DNA of 35,049 bases from Clostridia bacterium (GCA_024403955.1 JAKSQX010000013.1:1-35049), one strand, 5' to 3'; positions 1 through 9,095 are shown, counted from the stretch's first letter. Translations and numbers: made by a program. Notes: generated from the sequence alone by a model not told the origin.

Positions 1-506
1 TGGATAGCATCAAGGCCATTCTTCTTAGCGCAAGAAGCAAGATCGAACTTACCCTGTGTAGCGCCGAATTCGCAGTCAACTCTCCAAGCGAGGTTGTCCT
101 TTGTTGTAGCCTTCATGTTAGGCTCAAGATCAGCACCGAGGAGCTCTGCAAACTTAGCAGCATGCTCTGCCTCTTCGTAAGCAGCCTTTTCCCAATAGAG
201 ACCGATTTCTGGATAACCTTCTCTGTGAGCGATACGAGCCATGCAAAGGTACATACCTACTTCTGAGCACTCGCCATTGAAGTTAGCCATAAGCTGCTCA
301 AAGATGTACTTCTTATCTTCTTCAGAGATGTCAGGATTGTTCTTTACTGTCTTATCATAAATGCCATACTCGTGCTCTGCAGCGAGTGTGAGCTCACCCT
401 GTACTTCCTTGAACTTATCTGCGCCAACGTGGCAAACTGGGCACTCTGCAGGAGCTGCGTCGCCTTCATAGATGTAACCGCAAACTGTGCATACAAACTT
501 CTTCAT
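1..506 (-). CDS. rbr: Rubrerythrin with N-terminal rubredoxin domain (3' end cut by window)
   Basis: This is a peroxide-scavenging non-haem diiron protein of the anaerobe 'reverse' rubrerythrin (NADH peroxidase) type, acting in the cytoplasm. The reading frame opens at the ATG at 506, behind a GGAGG site, and runs off the window edge after 168 codons. The N-terminus carries two CxxC pairs (C6/C9 and C22/C25) of a rubredoxin-like Fe(Cys)4 site. It is followed by a four-helix ferritin-like domain with the glutamate-rich stretches EHEYGIYDK, NGECSEVGMY and YEEAEHAAKFAE that supply diiron ligands. The rubredoxin domain in front is the arrangement typical of clostridial rbr. Probably only the last 15-30 residues are missing. 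It lies 43 bases downstream of a PerR-like remnant, consistent with peroxide regulation, although that regulator is broken here. Confidence 0.93.
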   Translation of the reverse strand, partial: MKKFVCTVCGYIYEGDAAPAECPVCHVGADKFKEVQGELTLAAEHEYGIYDKTVKNNPDISEEDKKYIFEQLMANFNGECSEVGMYLCMARIAHREGYPEIGLYWEKAAYEEAEHAAKFAELLGADLEPNMKATTKDNLAWRVDCEFGATQGKFDLASCAKKNGLDAI

Positions 507-549
507 AGTTCTTACCTCCAAAAAATGTTTTTGTTTTTATTGTTAAATT

Positions 550-780
550 TTATTTGCAACTATTACATACACCGTTAAAAAGAAGTGTATATGATGTAAC
601 ATCACCATTTTCATACTCTTTTGCCAATTTGTCAATCTCAGAAATTGCTGGGATCTCAAAATCATATACCCTGCCACACTTTGAGCATACAAAGTGATAG
701 TGCTGGTGAACAAAAGCGTCGTAATGTTCTTCGTGAGGACCTTGAACGCTGATTACTTTTCCGTCCTCAATGAGTTGTAT
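550..780 (-). pseudogene. perR: C-terminal half of a PerR/Fur-family regulator, N-terminus missing
   Basis: An open frame of 76 codons ends with TAA at 550-552 and has no plausible start codon. It encodes the metal-binding and dimerisation half of a Fur-family regulator: HQHYHFVCSKCGRVYDF, then GVCNSCK at the end, giving the two CxxC structural zinc pairs. D, H, H and D residues fall at the positions of the PerR regulatory metal ligands (B. subtilis D85, H91, H93, D104). The winged-helix half, about 60 residues, is absent. The codon immediately before the fragment is the TAA stop of the PIG-L gene (781-783), in the same frame. Adjacency to rubrerythrin is the usual perR-rbr pairing. The fragment could be a real deletion product or an assembly join; as written it cannot make a DNA-binding regulator. 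Confidence 0.85.
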
Positions 781-2145
781 TTACTTTTTAACTATTGTCT
801 GTCCTCTATCTTTTGCACTGTGCTTTGGAACGTACTTTGTCTTCTTATTCTTTTTCTTTGCTATTACAAGAAAAAGGATGAGAACAAATACGCCTGTTAT
901 TGATGAAAGAATGATAATCTGAGTTGATGAGAGACCAGTAGTTGGTCTTCTTGTATCCTTAGAAGCAGGTTCCTGTGCATCGAGCTCAGCCTGTCTTGCT
1001 GCCTCCTCTGCAAGTCTTGCAGCTTCTTCCTCATCCTGAACTTTGTAGGTCTTGATGTTCTCAAGCATATCCTTGCCTGTGTCAGCACCTACTGTTGTTC
1101 TGTATAGACCAAACTCATCACAGCTGTACTTATAGTCATCTGAAACATAGAACCAACACCACTGCTGTGATACGTGCTTCTTATATGCTTCTTTCGCAAC
1201 ATCAAGAGCTGTCATTCCACCATATGCGTCAAGTGGCTGTCTAAGATCAAGTTCCATAGCGCCACTGTCTTTATATAGATGTATATAAGTTTTTGCTACA
1301 TCATGAGTGCCGTCTGCAGCACACTTCTCCACTGCCTCAGCAACAGCTTTAGCCATAACCATATGTTGACCGTGGCCATATTCACCCTTAAAGTCCTGCG
1401 TAATTACAACCTGTGGTTTCATATTGACAATTAAGTCTAAAAATGAAGCAAGGACCTTATCATAATCAGTTACTTTGAGGCCCGCCTCAAGAGAATCCAT
1501 AGAATATGCATCTGGAGCCTCTCCAACTATTGGATAGTTTCTAATACCCAAAGTCCAAAGAGCATCAAGACGCTCATGTTCTCTGAAGCACTCAGTTGCA
1601 ATATGGTTTGTCATATATACAAGTTGAACATTTGCATCGGGATGATTAGCGATAATATCAACTATAGCACCGCCAAGGAAGAGTGACTCATCATCAGCAT
1701 GTGCTGAAAAGACCATAACATCAGTCTTTTCCTGAGGAGCATTCCATCTTTGAATATCGTCAGGGATAGTCTCGCCCTCAGCAAAAGCTTTTATAAAGCA
1801 GATCCCAGCAGCATCATTTGAAGTGATTGTAAAAGACTTGGTAGGAGTTTCAAGTTCAACATATTCGTGAAGAAAACCAGTATCAATTGTCTTTGTATCG
1901 TTTACAGTCCAGTTACCTGGTACCTTATACCAAACAATATAGAGCGACGCGATATTCTGCTCAGAGATTATCTCAATCTTTGAGCCAGCTTTGAGGTCGG
2001 TCTTTGCCTTGTAGCTTGTATTTGTAGCAATGTTTGTGTTCTTTACTCCGTCAACAGTTGCTGTATATTCAGCTGCGCTTGCATTAATTGCAAAGCAGAG
2101 TGAAAACAGGAGTGCAAGAACTAAAGATAGTGTTATTCTTTTCAT
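781..2145 (-). CDS. Secreted, membrane-anchored PIG-L family (LmbE-like) deacetylase
   Basis: The 454-residue protein is a predicted extracytoplasmic N-acetyl-sugar-type deacetylase. Residues 1-24 form a signal peptide ending NASA-AEY. Residues 25-135 look like a beta-sandwich accessory domain. The PIG-L catalytic domain starts near 140, with the zinc and base motif AHADDE at 148-153 (family consensus is PHPDDE) and a second histidine cluster GHGQH at 257-261. A charged Glu/Ala-rich linker (about 375-400) precedes one membrane helix at about 408-430 and a lysine-rich cytoplasmic tail, so the enzyme is probably tethered outside the cell by its C-terminus. The start lies 10 bases after tyrS, with AAGGATT inside the tyrS end as its ribosome site, so it is probably the last gene of the operon. 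Substrate is unknown; a cell-wall or glycan sugar is an inference. Confidence 0.85.
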   Translation of the reverse strand: MKRITLSLVLALLFSLCFAINASAAEYTATVDGVKNTNIATNTSYKAKTDLKAGSKIEIISEQNIASLYIVWYKVPGNWTVNDTKTIDTGFLHEYVELETPTKSFTITSNDAAGICFIKAFAEGETIPDDIQRWNAPQEKTDVMVFSAHADDESLFLGGAIVDIIANHPDANVQLVYMTNHIATECFREHERLDALWTLGIRNYPIVGEAPDAYSMDSLEAGLKVTDYDKVLASFLDLIVNMKPQVVITQDFKGEYGHGQHMVMAKAVAEAVEKCAADGTHDVAKTYIHLYKDSGAMELDLRQPLDAYGGMTALDVAKEAYKKHVSQQWCWFYVSDDYKYSCDEFGLYRTTVGADTGKDMLENIKTYKVQDEEEAARLAEEAARQAELDAQEPASKDTRRPTTGLSSTQIIILSSITGVFVLILFLVIAKKKNKKTKYVPKHSAKDRGQTIVKK

Positions 2146-2155
2146 TGTTTAATCC

Positions 2156-3376
2156 TTAAAGTGTAACTTTGTGAAATACTTTCTTACCCTTCTTAACAAC
2201 GATGCCACTCTCAAGTGCAGCAGCATCATATGAAGCCTGTGGGTCTGTTACTTTTGCGTCGTCAACAGAGATACCACCCTGCTGAACAAGACGGCGAGCT
2301 TCGCCGTTTGAAGATGCGAGACCAGCCTTTACCATGATGGTAAGGATACCAATCTTACCATCTGTAAGATCTACTGCGTCGAGCTTTGTCTCAGGCATAT
2401 TCTCAAGGTCGCCGGCACCAGAGAAGAGTGCACGTGCAGTAGACTGTGCTTTAGCCGCCTCCTCTTCACCGTGAACCATGTTTGTAAGTTCGTATGCGAG
2501 GATCTCCTTAGCTTCGTTGAGCTTAGAACCCTCCCAAGAGCTCATCTCGTCAATCTGCTCAAGTGGAAGGAATGTGAGCATACGGATGCACTTCATAACA
2601 TCAGCATCATCAACATTTCTCCAGTACTGGTAGAAGTCATATGGAGATGTCTTCTTAGGGTCAAGCCATACTGCGTTACCAGCTGTCTTACCCATCTTCT
2701 TACCCTGTGAGTCTGTGAGAAGAGTGATTGTCATTGCGTGGGCATCCTTACCGAGTTTCTTTCTGATAAGTTCTGTACCACCAAGCATGTTTGACCACTG
2801 GTCGTCGCCACCGAACTGCATATTGCAGCCGTAATTCTGGAAAAGATAGTAGAAGTCATATGACTGCATAATCATATAGTTGAACTCAAGGAATGAGAGT
2901 CCCTTTTCCATTCTCTGTTTGTAGCACTCAGCGCGGAGCATGTTGTTTACTGAGAAGCAAGGTCCTACATCACGGAGAAGTTCAACATAGTTGAGGTTTA
3001 AAAGCCAATCAGCGTTGTTGACCATCTCTGCCTTACCAGGACCAAATTCAATAAAGCGTTCCATCTGACGCTTAAAGCATTCAGCGTTATGGTTGATGTC
3101 CTCTTTTGTGAGCATCTTTCTCATATCAGTTCTACCGGATGGGTCGCCAATCATAGTTGTACCACCACCAATAAGAGCAACAGGTGTGTTACCAGCCTGC
3201 TGAAGGCGCTTCATAAGTGTAAGTGCCATAAAGTGACCAGCTGTGAGGCTGTCTGCTGTGCAGTCAAAGCCAATGTAGAACTTTGCCTTACCAGCATTTA
3301 CCATCTCTCTGATTTCGTCTTCGTTTGTTACCTGGGCAATAAGGCCACGGGCAACGAGTTCTTCATAAATTTGCAT
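2156..3376 (-). CDS. tyrS: Tyrosyl-tRNA synthetase
   Basis: A class I aminoacyl-tRNA synthetase that charges tRNA-Tyr in the cytoplasm. The 406-residue length is normal for the bacterial enzyme. The Rossmann catalytic domain carries the HIGH-equivalent motif at 45-48, here TAGH, so the first His of the textbook HIGH is Thr. The KMSKS-equivalent loop is KMGKT at 227-231. GDPSGR at 77-82 and the stretch QFGGDDQWSNM at 187-197 are typical tyrosine-binding-site sequence. The C-terminus (about 340-400) is an S4 RNA-binding domain with LVQQGGISVDD. The gene sits between recN and the PIG-L deacetylase. The ATG at 3376 is preceded by GAAGGAGAA. Confidence 0.96.
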   Translation of the reverse strand: MQIYEELVARGLIAQVTNEDEIREMVNAGKAKFYIGFDCTADSLTAGHFMALTLMKRLQQAGNTPVALIGGGTTMIGDPSGRTDMRKMLTKEDINHNAECFKRQMERFIEFGPGKAEMVNNADWLLNLNYVELLRDVGPCFSVNNMLRAECYKQRMEKGLSFLEFNYMIMQSYDFYYLFQNYGCNMQFGGDDQWSNMLGGTELIRKKLGKDAHAMTITLLTDSQGKKMGKTAGNAVWLDPKKTSPYDFYQYWRNVDDADVMKCIRMLTFLPLEQIDEMSSWEGSKLNEAKEILAYELTNMVHGEEEAAKAQSTARALFSGAGDLENMPETKLDAVDLTDGKIGILTIMVKAGLASSNGEARRLVQQGGISVDDAKVTDPQASYDAAALESGIVVKKGKKVFHKVTL

Positions 3377-3389
3377 TTATATTCTCCTT

Positions 3390-5060
3390 CTATATGCATG
3401 CGCTGTCGATCATTTCGGTAGCGCTCTTTATTTGCAATTCTGTAATGTTTACGCCGCCAATAATTCTGGCAACTTCGTTGATTCGACCGTCCCTGTCGAG
3501 AGGCGTCACATACGTATAAGTCTTCTCATTTTGAACTTTCTTTTCAACTACAAAATGATTATCCGCATAGGAAGCGACCTGTGCGCTGTGGGTAATGCAG
3601 ATTACCTGGCCCTTTGTGCAGACACTCTTAAGGACCTTTGCAATCTTCTCTGCTGCACTACCTGATACGCCTGTGTCGATCTCATCAAAAATCATTGTGC
3701 CAACGTTGTCGTTTGCAGACAGGACGTTTTGAATAGCGAGCATAATTCTTGAGAGTTCACCACCAGAGGCAATCTTTGCAAGAGGCTTTAATGCCTCACC
3801 TGGGTTAGGTGAGATCAAGAACTCTATATTATCTGAACCGGTTGTGTTCAGTTTTGTACGTTCAAAGTTAACTGAGATTTCAACATTAGGCATGTCGAGG
3901 AATGTGAGTTCATGTTTTACATGAACCTCAAATTCTGATGCCGCATGTTTTCTTGAAAGTGAGAGTTTATCTGCAGCTTCAAGAAGGATCTCCTTATCCT
4001 TCTCAAGCTTTGCAATTATCTCATCCTGACTCAAGTTGAGATTAATGAGAGTTTCAAGTTCATCCTTTGAGTTTTGAAGATACTCGAGTATCTCCTCCTC
4101 TGACTCACCGTATTTGCCCTTAAGCTTAAAGAGGAAACTTATCCTCTCCTCTATCTCAGAGAGCTTTTCTGGGTCAAATGAGAGCTCATAGAGGGTCTTC
4201 TCAATCTCATTCTTCTTTTCCTCAAGTTGATATGTTAGTTCAGTCATCTCCTGACTGAGTTTTAATGCGGGCTCATAGTGAGCGGCAGACTTTTCAACTG
4301 ACTTGGAGGCGTCGAACATGGCGTTTACAACGCCCGTGGTCTCGTCGCCATCAGTGAGAATTGATAGAGCGTCTTTGAGCCCGCCTATAACCTTTTCAGA
4401 GTTTCTAAAAAGTTCACGTTTCTCACAGAGCTCATCATACTCGCCGATTCTAACACCGGCACTCTCAATCTCATTTATCTCATACTGCAAAAACTCTATA
4501 CGTCTCTGCTTCTCCTCCTCATTCTGAGAGAGAGCCTTAAACTTCTTATAGAGGTTTGAGTATGCTGAATACTTTTCAAGGTAGTCATTATAAAGATCTT
4601 CGTTGTCAGCAAGAGCGTCGAGATACTTGTAATGACATTCAGGATTTAAAAGGTTTTGGCTGTCGTGCTGGCCGTGGATGCTTATAAGTTCTTTACCTAG
4701 CTGTTTTAGCATTGTGACAGTCACAGCACAGCCGTTTACTTTGCAGGAATTCCTGCCATCAAGGCTTATAGTCCTTGAAATATGAAGTGCCTTATCGTCG
4801 TTAACTGGTATACCCAAGAAATACAGAAGCTTTGTGACATTAGGGGTTATGTCTTCAAACAATGCTGTAACCTGAGCCTTTTCAGCACCAGTTCTAATAA
4901 GTTCTTTAGAAGTACGTTCACCAAGGATTGCAGAGATAGCGTCGACAATAATTGATTTGCCTGCACCTGTCTCACCGCTCATAACATTAAGACCGTTACC
5001 AAAATCAATGGTAGCAGATTCAATAATAGCTATGTTTTCAATCCTCAAGTTAGTGAGCAT
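3390..5060 (-). CDS. recN: DNA repair ATPase RecN
   Basis: An SMC-like ATPase acting early in double-strand break repair. The 556-residue protein starts MLTNLRIENIAIIE, the conserved RecN opening. Walker A GETGAGKS is at 29-36. The middle of the protein (about 150-380) is glutamate/lysine-rich coiled coil interrupted by a hinge. The ABC signature region ASGGELSR precedes Walker B MIFDEIDTGVSG at about 456-467, which has the DE catalytic pair at 459-460. The gene begins one base after the argR stop codon (5062-5064), so the two are translationally coupled. The argR-recN pair is a standard Firmicute arrangement. Confidence 0.96.
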   Translation of the reverse strand: MLTNLRIENIAIIESATIDFGNGLNVMSGETGAGKSIIVDAISAILGERTSKELIRTGAEKAQVTALFEDITPNVTKLLYFLGIPVNDDKALHISRTISLDGRNSCKVNGCAVTVTMLKQLGKELISIHGQHDSQNLLNPECHYKYLDALADNEDLYNDYLEKYSAYSNLYKKFKALSQNEEEKQRRIEFLQYEINEIESAGVRIGEYDELCEKRELFRNSEKVIGGLKDALSILTDGDETTGVVNAMFDASKSVEKSAAHYEPALKLSQEMTELTYQLEEKKNEIEKTLYELSFDPEKLSEIEERISFLFKLKGKYGESEEEILEYLQNSKDELETLINLNLSQDEIIAKLEKDKEILLEAADKLSLSRKHAASEFEVHVKHELTFLDMPNVEISVNFERTKLNTTGSDNIEFLISPNPGEALKPLAKIASGGELSRIMLAIQNVLSANDNVGTMIFDEIDTGVSGSAAEKIAKVLKSVCTKGQVICITHSAQVASYADNHFVVEKKVQNEKTYTYVTPLDRDGRINEVARIIGGVNITELQIKSATEMIDSACI

Positions 5061-5061
5061 T

Positions 5062-5520
5062 TTATTCTCCTAAAACTTCTCCAATTTTCTTTGATAATGC
5101 TGCTGCAGCTTCTTCATCTCTACAGCATACAAAGATAGTATCATCACCAGCGATTGTGCCGAGAATACCATCATTCTTAGACGCATCAAGAGCTGCACAT
5201 GCAGCATTAGCCATACCTACATGTGTTTTTATTACAACAGTATTGAGAGCGTAGTCAACGCTTACAAGTGCCTCTGTAAAGATAGCATTGTATTTTGATG
5301 AAAGTTTCTCAAGTGGAGTCTCATTTGCTGTATAAACTGACTTACCGTTTGATCCAATCTTCTTTACAAGCTGAAGCTCTTTAATATCACGTGAGATTGT
5401 TGCCTGTGTAACCTCAAAGCCTTTATCCAAAAGCTTTGAAATGAGTTCGTCCTGAGTACTTACTGGCTCAGCTTTGATGAGTTCAAGTATCGCCTGTTGG
5501 CGCTGTTTCCTTATATTCAT
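5062..5520 (-). CDS. argR: Arginine repressor ArgR
   Basis: Arginine-responsive hexameric regulator of arginine biosynthesis and catabolism genes. The 152-residue protein is of standard length. Residues 1-70 form the winged helix, with the recognition segment VTQATISRDIKELQLVK. Residues 80-152 form the oligomerisation and arginine-binding domain, with GTIAGDDTIF at 121-130 containing the Asp pair that contacts arginine. A purine-rich AGGGGG site precedes the ATG. Its position between nadK and recN follows the common clostridial order, so the operon position need not reflect function. Confidence 0.96.
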   Translation of the reverse strand: MNIRKQRQQAILELIKAEPVSTQDELISKLLDKGFEVTQATISRDIKELQLVKKIGSNGKSVYTANETPLEKLSSKYNAIFTEALVSVDYALNTVVIKTHVGMANAACAALDASKNDGILGTIAGDDTIFVCCRDEEAAAALSKKIGEVLGE

Positions 5521-5533
5521 ATTGTCCCCCTAT

Positions 5534-6391
5534 TTATTTCCCCAAAAGTTTCTTATTAAGAATTTCAAAGAAAGCATCGTTCTTAATTCTTATGAACTGT
5601 GCAACTTTCTCCGACTTCTTAATCTTAATTATGTCCCCAATTCCAATATCTAAAGCAGCACAACCGTCAAGTGACAGATTAAGATTGGTGTTGCTTGAAT
5701 TCTCGTCACAGTAGAGAGTTATCTCATTATCAGCACTAAACACGGTTGAACGTGAAATCAGTGTCTGTGGACAGATTGGTGTTACAACAATTGCCTCAAT
5801 TGATGGGTTGATAATTGGTCCACCAGCTGAGAGCGAATATGCTGAAGATCCAGTTGGAGTTGCAACGATAACACCGTCTGCTCTATAACTATTGGAACGT
5901 TTTCCATCACAGTCAACATTGATATCAGTAATCTTAAGAAGTGCTCCACGAGCAAGTGTTACGTCATTGATACAGCAGCTCTCTGCAACTACCTTTCCAT
6001 CCTTAATAACTTCAACATCAAGGAGCATTCTTTTATCGAGAGTGTAGTTGCCATCAATCAAATCCTTAAGAAGTTCAAGCTCATTACTCTCAAGACCAGC
6101 CATAAAAGCAAGTCTTCCTGCGTTGATACAGAGAATTGGTTTCTTATAGTCAATAGTCTGTCTCGCAGCGTTGAGAACTGAACCGTCACCACCTACTGAG
6201 ATTACAACATCAGACCAAGGAAGAAGTTCTGAAAACTGCATATGCTTCATGTTCTTAATAGTGTTGAATATATCATAGTTGCCTTCAAGACAAGCATATT
6301 CAGCGCCGTATTTATCAAGCCATTCACATATCTCAAATGTGACATCTTTTGCCTTTTCCCTTGTGAGGTTAGGCATAAGAGCTATTCTCAT
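5534..6391 (-). CDS. nadK: NAD kinase
   Basis: Phosphorylates NAD to NADP using ATP or polyphosphate. The 285-residue protein has the GGDG motif at 67-70 followed by SVLNAAR, and the second conserved segment reads NAGRLAFMAG at 90-99, where most family members have NxGxLGFL. The region DGVIVATPTGSSAYSLSAGGP is the NAD-binding signature. Its start codon overlaps the tlyA stop (ATGA, 6388-6391), so translation is coupled. The replacement of GF by AF in the second motif is mild and does not by itself suggest loss of activity. Confidence 0.95.
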   Translation of the reverse strand: MRIALMPNLTREKAKDVTFEICEWLDKYGAEYACLEGNYDIFNTIKNMKHMQFSELLPWSDVVISVGGDGSVLNAARQTIDYKKPILCINAGRLAFMAGLESNELELLKDLIDGNYTLDKRMLLDVEVIKDGKVVAESCCINDVTLARGALLKITDINVDCDGKRSNSYRADGVIVATPTGSSAYSLSAGGPIINPSIEAIVVTPICPQTLISRSTVFSADNEITLYCDENSSNTNLNLSLDGCAALDIGIGDIIKIKKSEKVAQFIRIKNDAFFEILNKKLLGK

Positions 6392-7209
6392 TTCTCTCCC
6401 TCCCCGTTTAAGATTTGATGAGACTTCTCAGCAAGTTCAAGTGCTGAGAACTCAAGTTTATTCTCAGGTGTCTCTGATTTTTCAATAAACATTAAATATT
6501 CGATATTTCCCTCAGGACCTTTAATTGGTGAGAAGTCGAGGCCCTTTAGGGTAAAGCCAGACTCGACTGCAAAGGTCGTGATAGTTTCCAAAACTTCGGC
6601 GTGTGTGGAGAGTTCTCTCACAACGCCCTTCTTACCAACCTTCTCACGACCTGCCTCAAACTGTGGCTTTATGAGGCAAACGGCCTCGCCACCATTCCTT
6701 AACAGTTCACGCATAACTGGCAAGATAATCTTTAGTGAAATGAAAGATACATCAACTGAGGCAAAATCAATATCCTCAAGTATCTCCTCATGAGTGACAT
6801 TTCTAAAGTTTGTGCGTTCCATATTTACAACGCGATCATCTGAACGAAGTTTCCAGGCAAGTTGGCCGTAGCCAACGTCAATTGAATATACCTTCTCTGC
6901 ACCATTTTGAAGCATACAGTCAGTAAAGCCACCAGTTGATGCGCCGATATCCATACAAGTTTTTCCTTCAAGTGTTAGAGGGAATACTTTCATAGCTTTC
7001 TCGAGCTTATAACCACCGCGACTTACATATGGCATCTTACTGCCACGCACTTCAATAGCGTCTGTTGGTTTTATTTGCGCGCCAGCCTTCAGTTCTTTCT
7101 GGCCGTTGACGTAAACCTGTCCGGCCATAATCAAGGCGCGCGCTTTTTCACGACTATCTGTATGACCCAGTTCAAAAACAACTACGTCAAGTCTCTTCTT
7201 GTCGCTCAA
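6388..7209 (-). CDS. tlyA: TlyA family rRNA 2'-O-methyltransferase / haemolysin-like protein
   Basis: Predicted 2'-O-methyltransferase acting on ribosomal RNA. The 273-residue protein has an N-terminal S4 RNA-binding domain (about 5-65, with LIMAGQVYVNG) followed by an FtsJ-type Rossmann methyltransferase domain whose SAM-binding loop is DIGASTGGFTDC at 87-98. Translation probably starts at TTG at 7209, with AAGGAG about 10-15 bases upstream in the end of dxs; dxs stops only three bases away. TlyA was first named as a haemolysin, but the methyltransferase role is the supported one for the family. Which 2'-O site is modified here is not visible. Confidence 0.92.
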   Translation of the reverse strand: MSDKKRLDVVVFELGHTDSREKARALIMAGQVYVNGQKELKAGAQIKPTDAIEVRGSKMPYVSRGGYKLEKAMKVFPLTLEGKTCMDIGASTGGFTDCMLQNGAEKVYSIDVGYGQLAWKLRSDDRVVNMERTNFRNVTHEEILEDIDFASVDVSFISLKIILPVMRELLRNGGEAVCLIKPQFEAGREKVGKKGVVRELSTHAEVLETITTFAVESGFTLKGLDFSPIKGPEGNIEYLMFIEKSETPENKLEFSALELAEKSHQILNGEGEK

Positions 7210-7212
7210 ACC

Positions 7213-9081
7213 TTATACTCTCCTTAATACTTCTTCTACCATCTTCAGAGGTGAAAGTGAGAATTCATCCTCCAAAACTTTTATTGGCGCGTGATGAACA
7301 AAGGTGTTATCTATGGCGATGTGGGCAAAGTCGCCCTCATACTTATTCTCAAGAAGCATTGTTGCGAAACCTTCGCCTGCACCACCAGCTTTGATGCCCT
7401 CCTCAAAGAAAAGAGTAACGTCAGCCTTAAGCGCCTCCTTAAGAGCCAGTTCATCAATAGGCCAAACTCTGTTGAGTTTAATAATCTTTGTTTCAATACC
7501 GTACTCAAGAAGTTTTTCTTGAGCAACACAGGCATTTGAGAAAATACTGCCGTAAGTCACAAGAGCAACCGGTGCAGTCTTCTTACCAAAAATTGAGACA
7601 GGTTCATCTTTTGCCTTATAACCAGCCGGAAGATATCCCTCATACCCACGAGGATAGCGAACTGCTACTACCTTGCCGCCATTATCAACAGCCTTATGAA
7701 GCTGCAATCCGAGTTCCTCATATGAGCTTGGACTGTAAATTACCGAGTTAGGAATGGTCCTTAGGAACGCGACATCCAAAAGGCCTTGATGGCTTCTGCC
7801 ATCCTCTCCAACGAAACCTGCACGGTCAATAGCCAATACAACTTTTTGATTCTGCATTGATACATCGTGTACAAGCTCGTCATACGCTCTCTGAAGGAAA
7901 GTTGAGTAAACTGCGAACACAGGGATGAAGCCACCCTTAGAGAGGCCACCAGAGAATGTCACCGCATGTTCCTCAGCAATTCCCACATCAAAAAATCTGT
8001 TTGGATATCTCTTTGAAAAAGCCTCAAGGCCAGTACCAATTGACATGGCAGCTGTGATTGCACAGACCTTATCATTCTCTGCAGCAATTTCGCAGAGATA
8101 TTCACCGAAGGTATCGGAATAATTTTTCTTACCAGGCATTGAGATAGGTTTACCTGTCAAAACATTGAACCTTGAGATGCCATGGAACTGTGATGGATCA
8201 AGTTCAGCAGGCTCATATCCCATACCTTTTACAGTCTGGATATGAAGAAGTACAGGACGGTCATCAAATTCTTTAGCACCCTCTAAGGCACGGCAGAGAG
8301 CTTTGATATCATGACCATCAACAGGACCCATATACTGGAATCCCAAGTTCTCAAAGAAATTGTTATTCTGGTAAATATAGTCCTTAGCAGCACGCTTAAC
8401 TGCAGTCAATCCGTCGTGAACTCTCTCACCACCAGGGAGTTTATCAAGTACATCAAGAGCTGTGTTCTTAGTCCTGTAGTAAGCTCTATTTGTACGAATT
8501 GTTGCTAAGTACTTTGCGAGAGATCCAACTGGGGATGAGATACTCATCTCGTTATCGTTTAATACAACGATTATTTTGCTCTGCTTACGGCCAGCATTGT
8601 TGAGAGCCTCATATACAAGGCCACCTGTGAATGAGCCGTCGCCGATTACAGCGATAGTGTAAGAGTCATCTCTCTTAAGTCTCTTTGCCTCTGAGAGGCC
8701 ATAACTTGCAGATACAGATGTACCTGAATGACCAGCCGCGAAGATATCATGCTCTGATTCCTCAGGATTAGGGAAGCCAGATATACCTCCGTCCTGACGA
8801 AGGGTATCAAACTGGTCATATCTACCTGTAAAGAGTTTATGAGTGTAGACCTGATGACCTACGTCCCAGACAAAGGCATCCTTCGGAGAATCAAACGTCC
8901 TATGCATAGCAATAGTAAGTTCAACTACGCCGAGGTTTGATGCAAGATGTCCGCCGGTCTTTGAGACAGTGTCAACAAGTTTCTCTCTAACTTCTTTTGC
9001 CAAGATGTCAAGTTCTGCGTATGACATCTCTTTGAGCAATTTAGGGTTATTATTCACTTTTTCCAAGTAATTGTAAGCCAT
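7213..9081 (-). CDS. dxs: 1-deoxy-D-xylulose-5-phosphate synthase
   Basis: Thiamine-diphosphate enzyme that condenses pyruvate and glyceraldehyde 3-phosphate in the first step of the MEP isoprenoid pathway. Counting from the ATG at 9081, the protein is 622 residues. H45 in TGGHLASNLG and GHQVYTHKL at 75-83 are active-site segments, and GDGS at 147-150 starts the TPP motif. Later come the transketolase pyrimidine domain, with GIAEEHAVTFSGG, and AIDRAGFVGEDG. An in-frame GTG three codons earlier (9090) is a possible alternative start; ATG was chosen because MAYNYLEKV matches the usual Dxs beginning. It follows ispA directly, linking two isoprenoid steps. Confidence 0.96.
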   Translation of the reverse strand: MAYNYLEKVNNNPKLLKEMSYAELDILAKEVREKLVDTVSKTGGHLASNLGVVELTIAMHRTFDSPKDAFVWDVGHQVYTHKLFTGRYDQFDTLRQDGGISGFPNPEESEHDIFAAGHSGTSVSASYGLSEAKRLKRDDSYTIAVIGDGSFTGGLVYEALNNAGRKQSKIIVVLNDNEMSISSPVGSLAKYLATIRTNRAYYRTKNTALDVLDKLPGGERVHDGLTAVKRAAKDYIYQNNNFFENLGFQYMGPVDGHDIKALCRALEGAKEFDDRPVLLHIQTVKGMGYEPAELDPSQFHGISRFNVLTGKPISMPGKKNYSDTFGEYLCEIAAENDKVCAITAAMSIGTGLEAFSKRYPNRFFDVGIAEEHAVTFSGGLSKGGFIPVFAVYSTFLQRAYDELVHDVSMQNQKVVLAIDRAGFVGEDGRSHQGLLDVAFLRTIPNSVIYSPSSYEELGLQLHKAVDNGGKVVAVRYPRGYEGYLPAGYKAKDEPVSIFGKKTAPVALVTYGSIFSNACVAQEKLLEYGIETKIIKLNRVWPIDELALKEALKADVTLFFEEGIKAGGAGEGFATMLLENKYEGDFAHIAIDNTFVHHAPIKVLEDEFSLSPLKMVEEVLRRV

Positions 9082-9095
9082 AATAAACACCAGAT

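Noticed and set aside
7291..7751. Several plus-strand and minus-strand frames of 60-90 codons across dxs
   Set aside because: They are shadows of the dxs reading frame with no ribosome sites or recognisable families.
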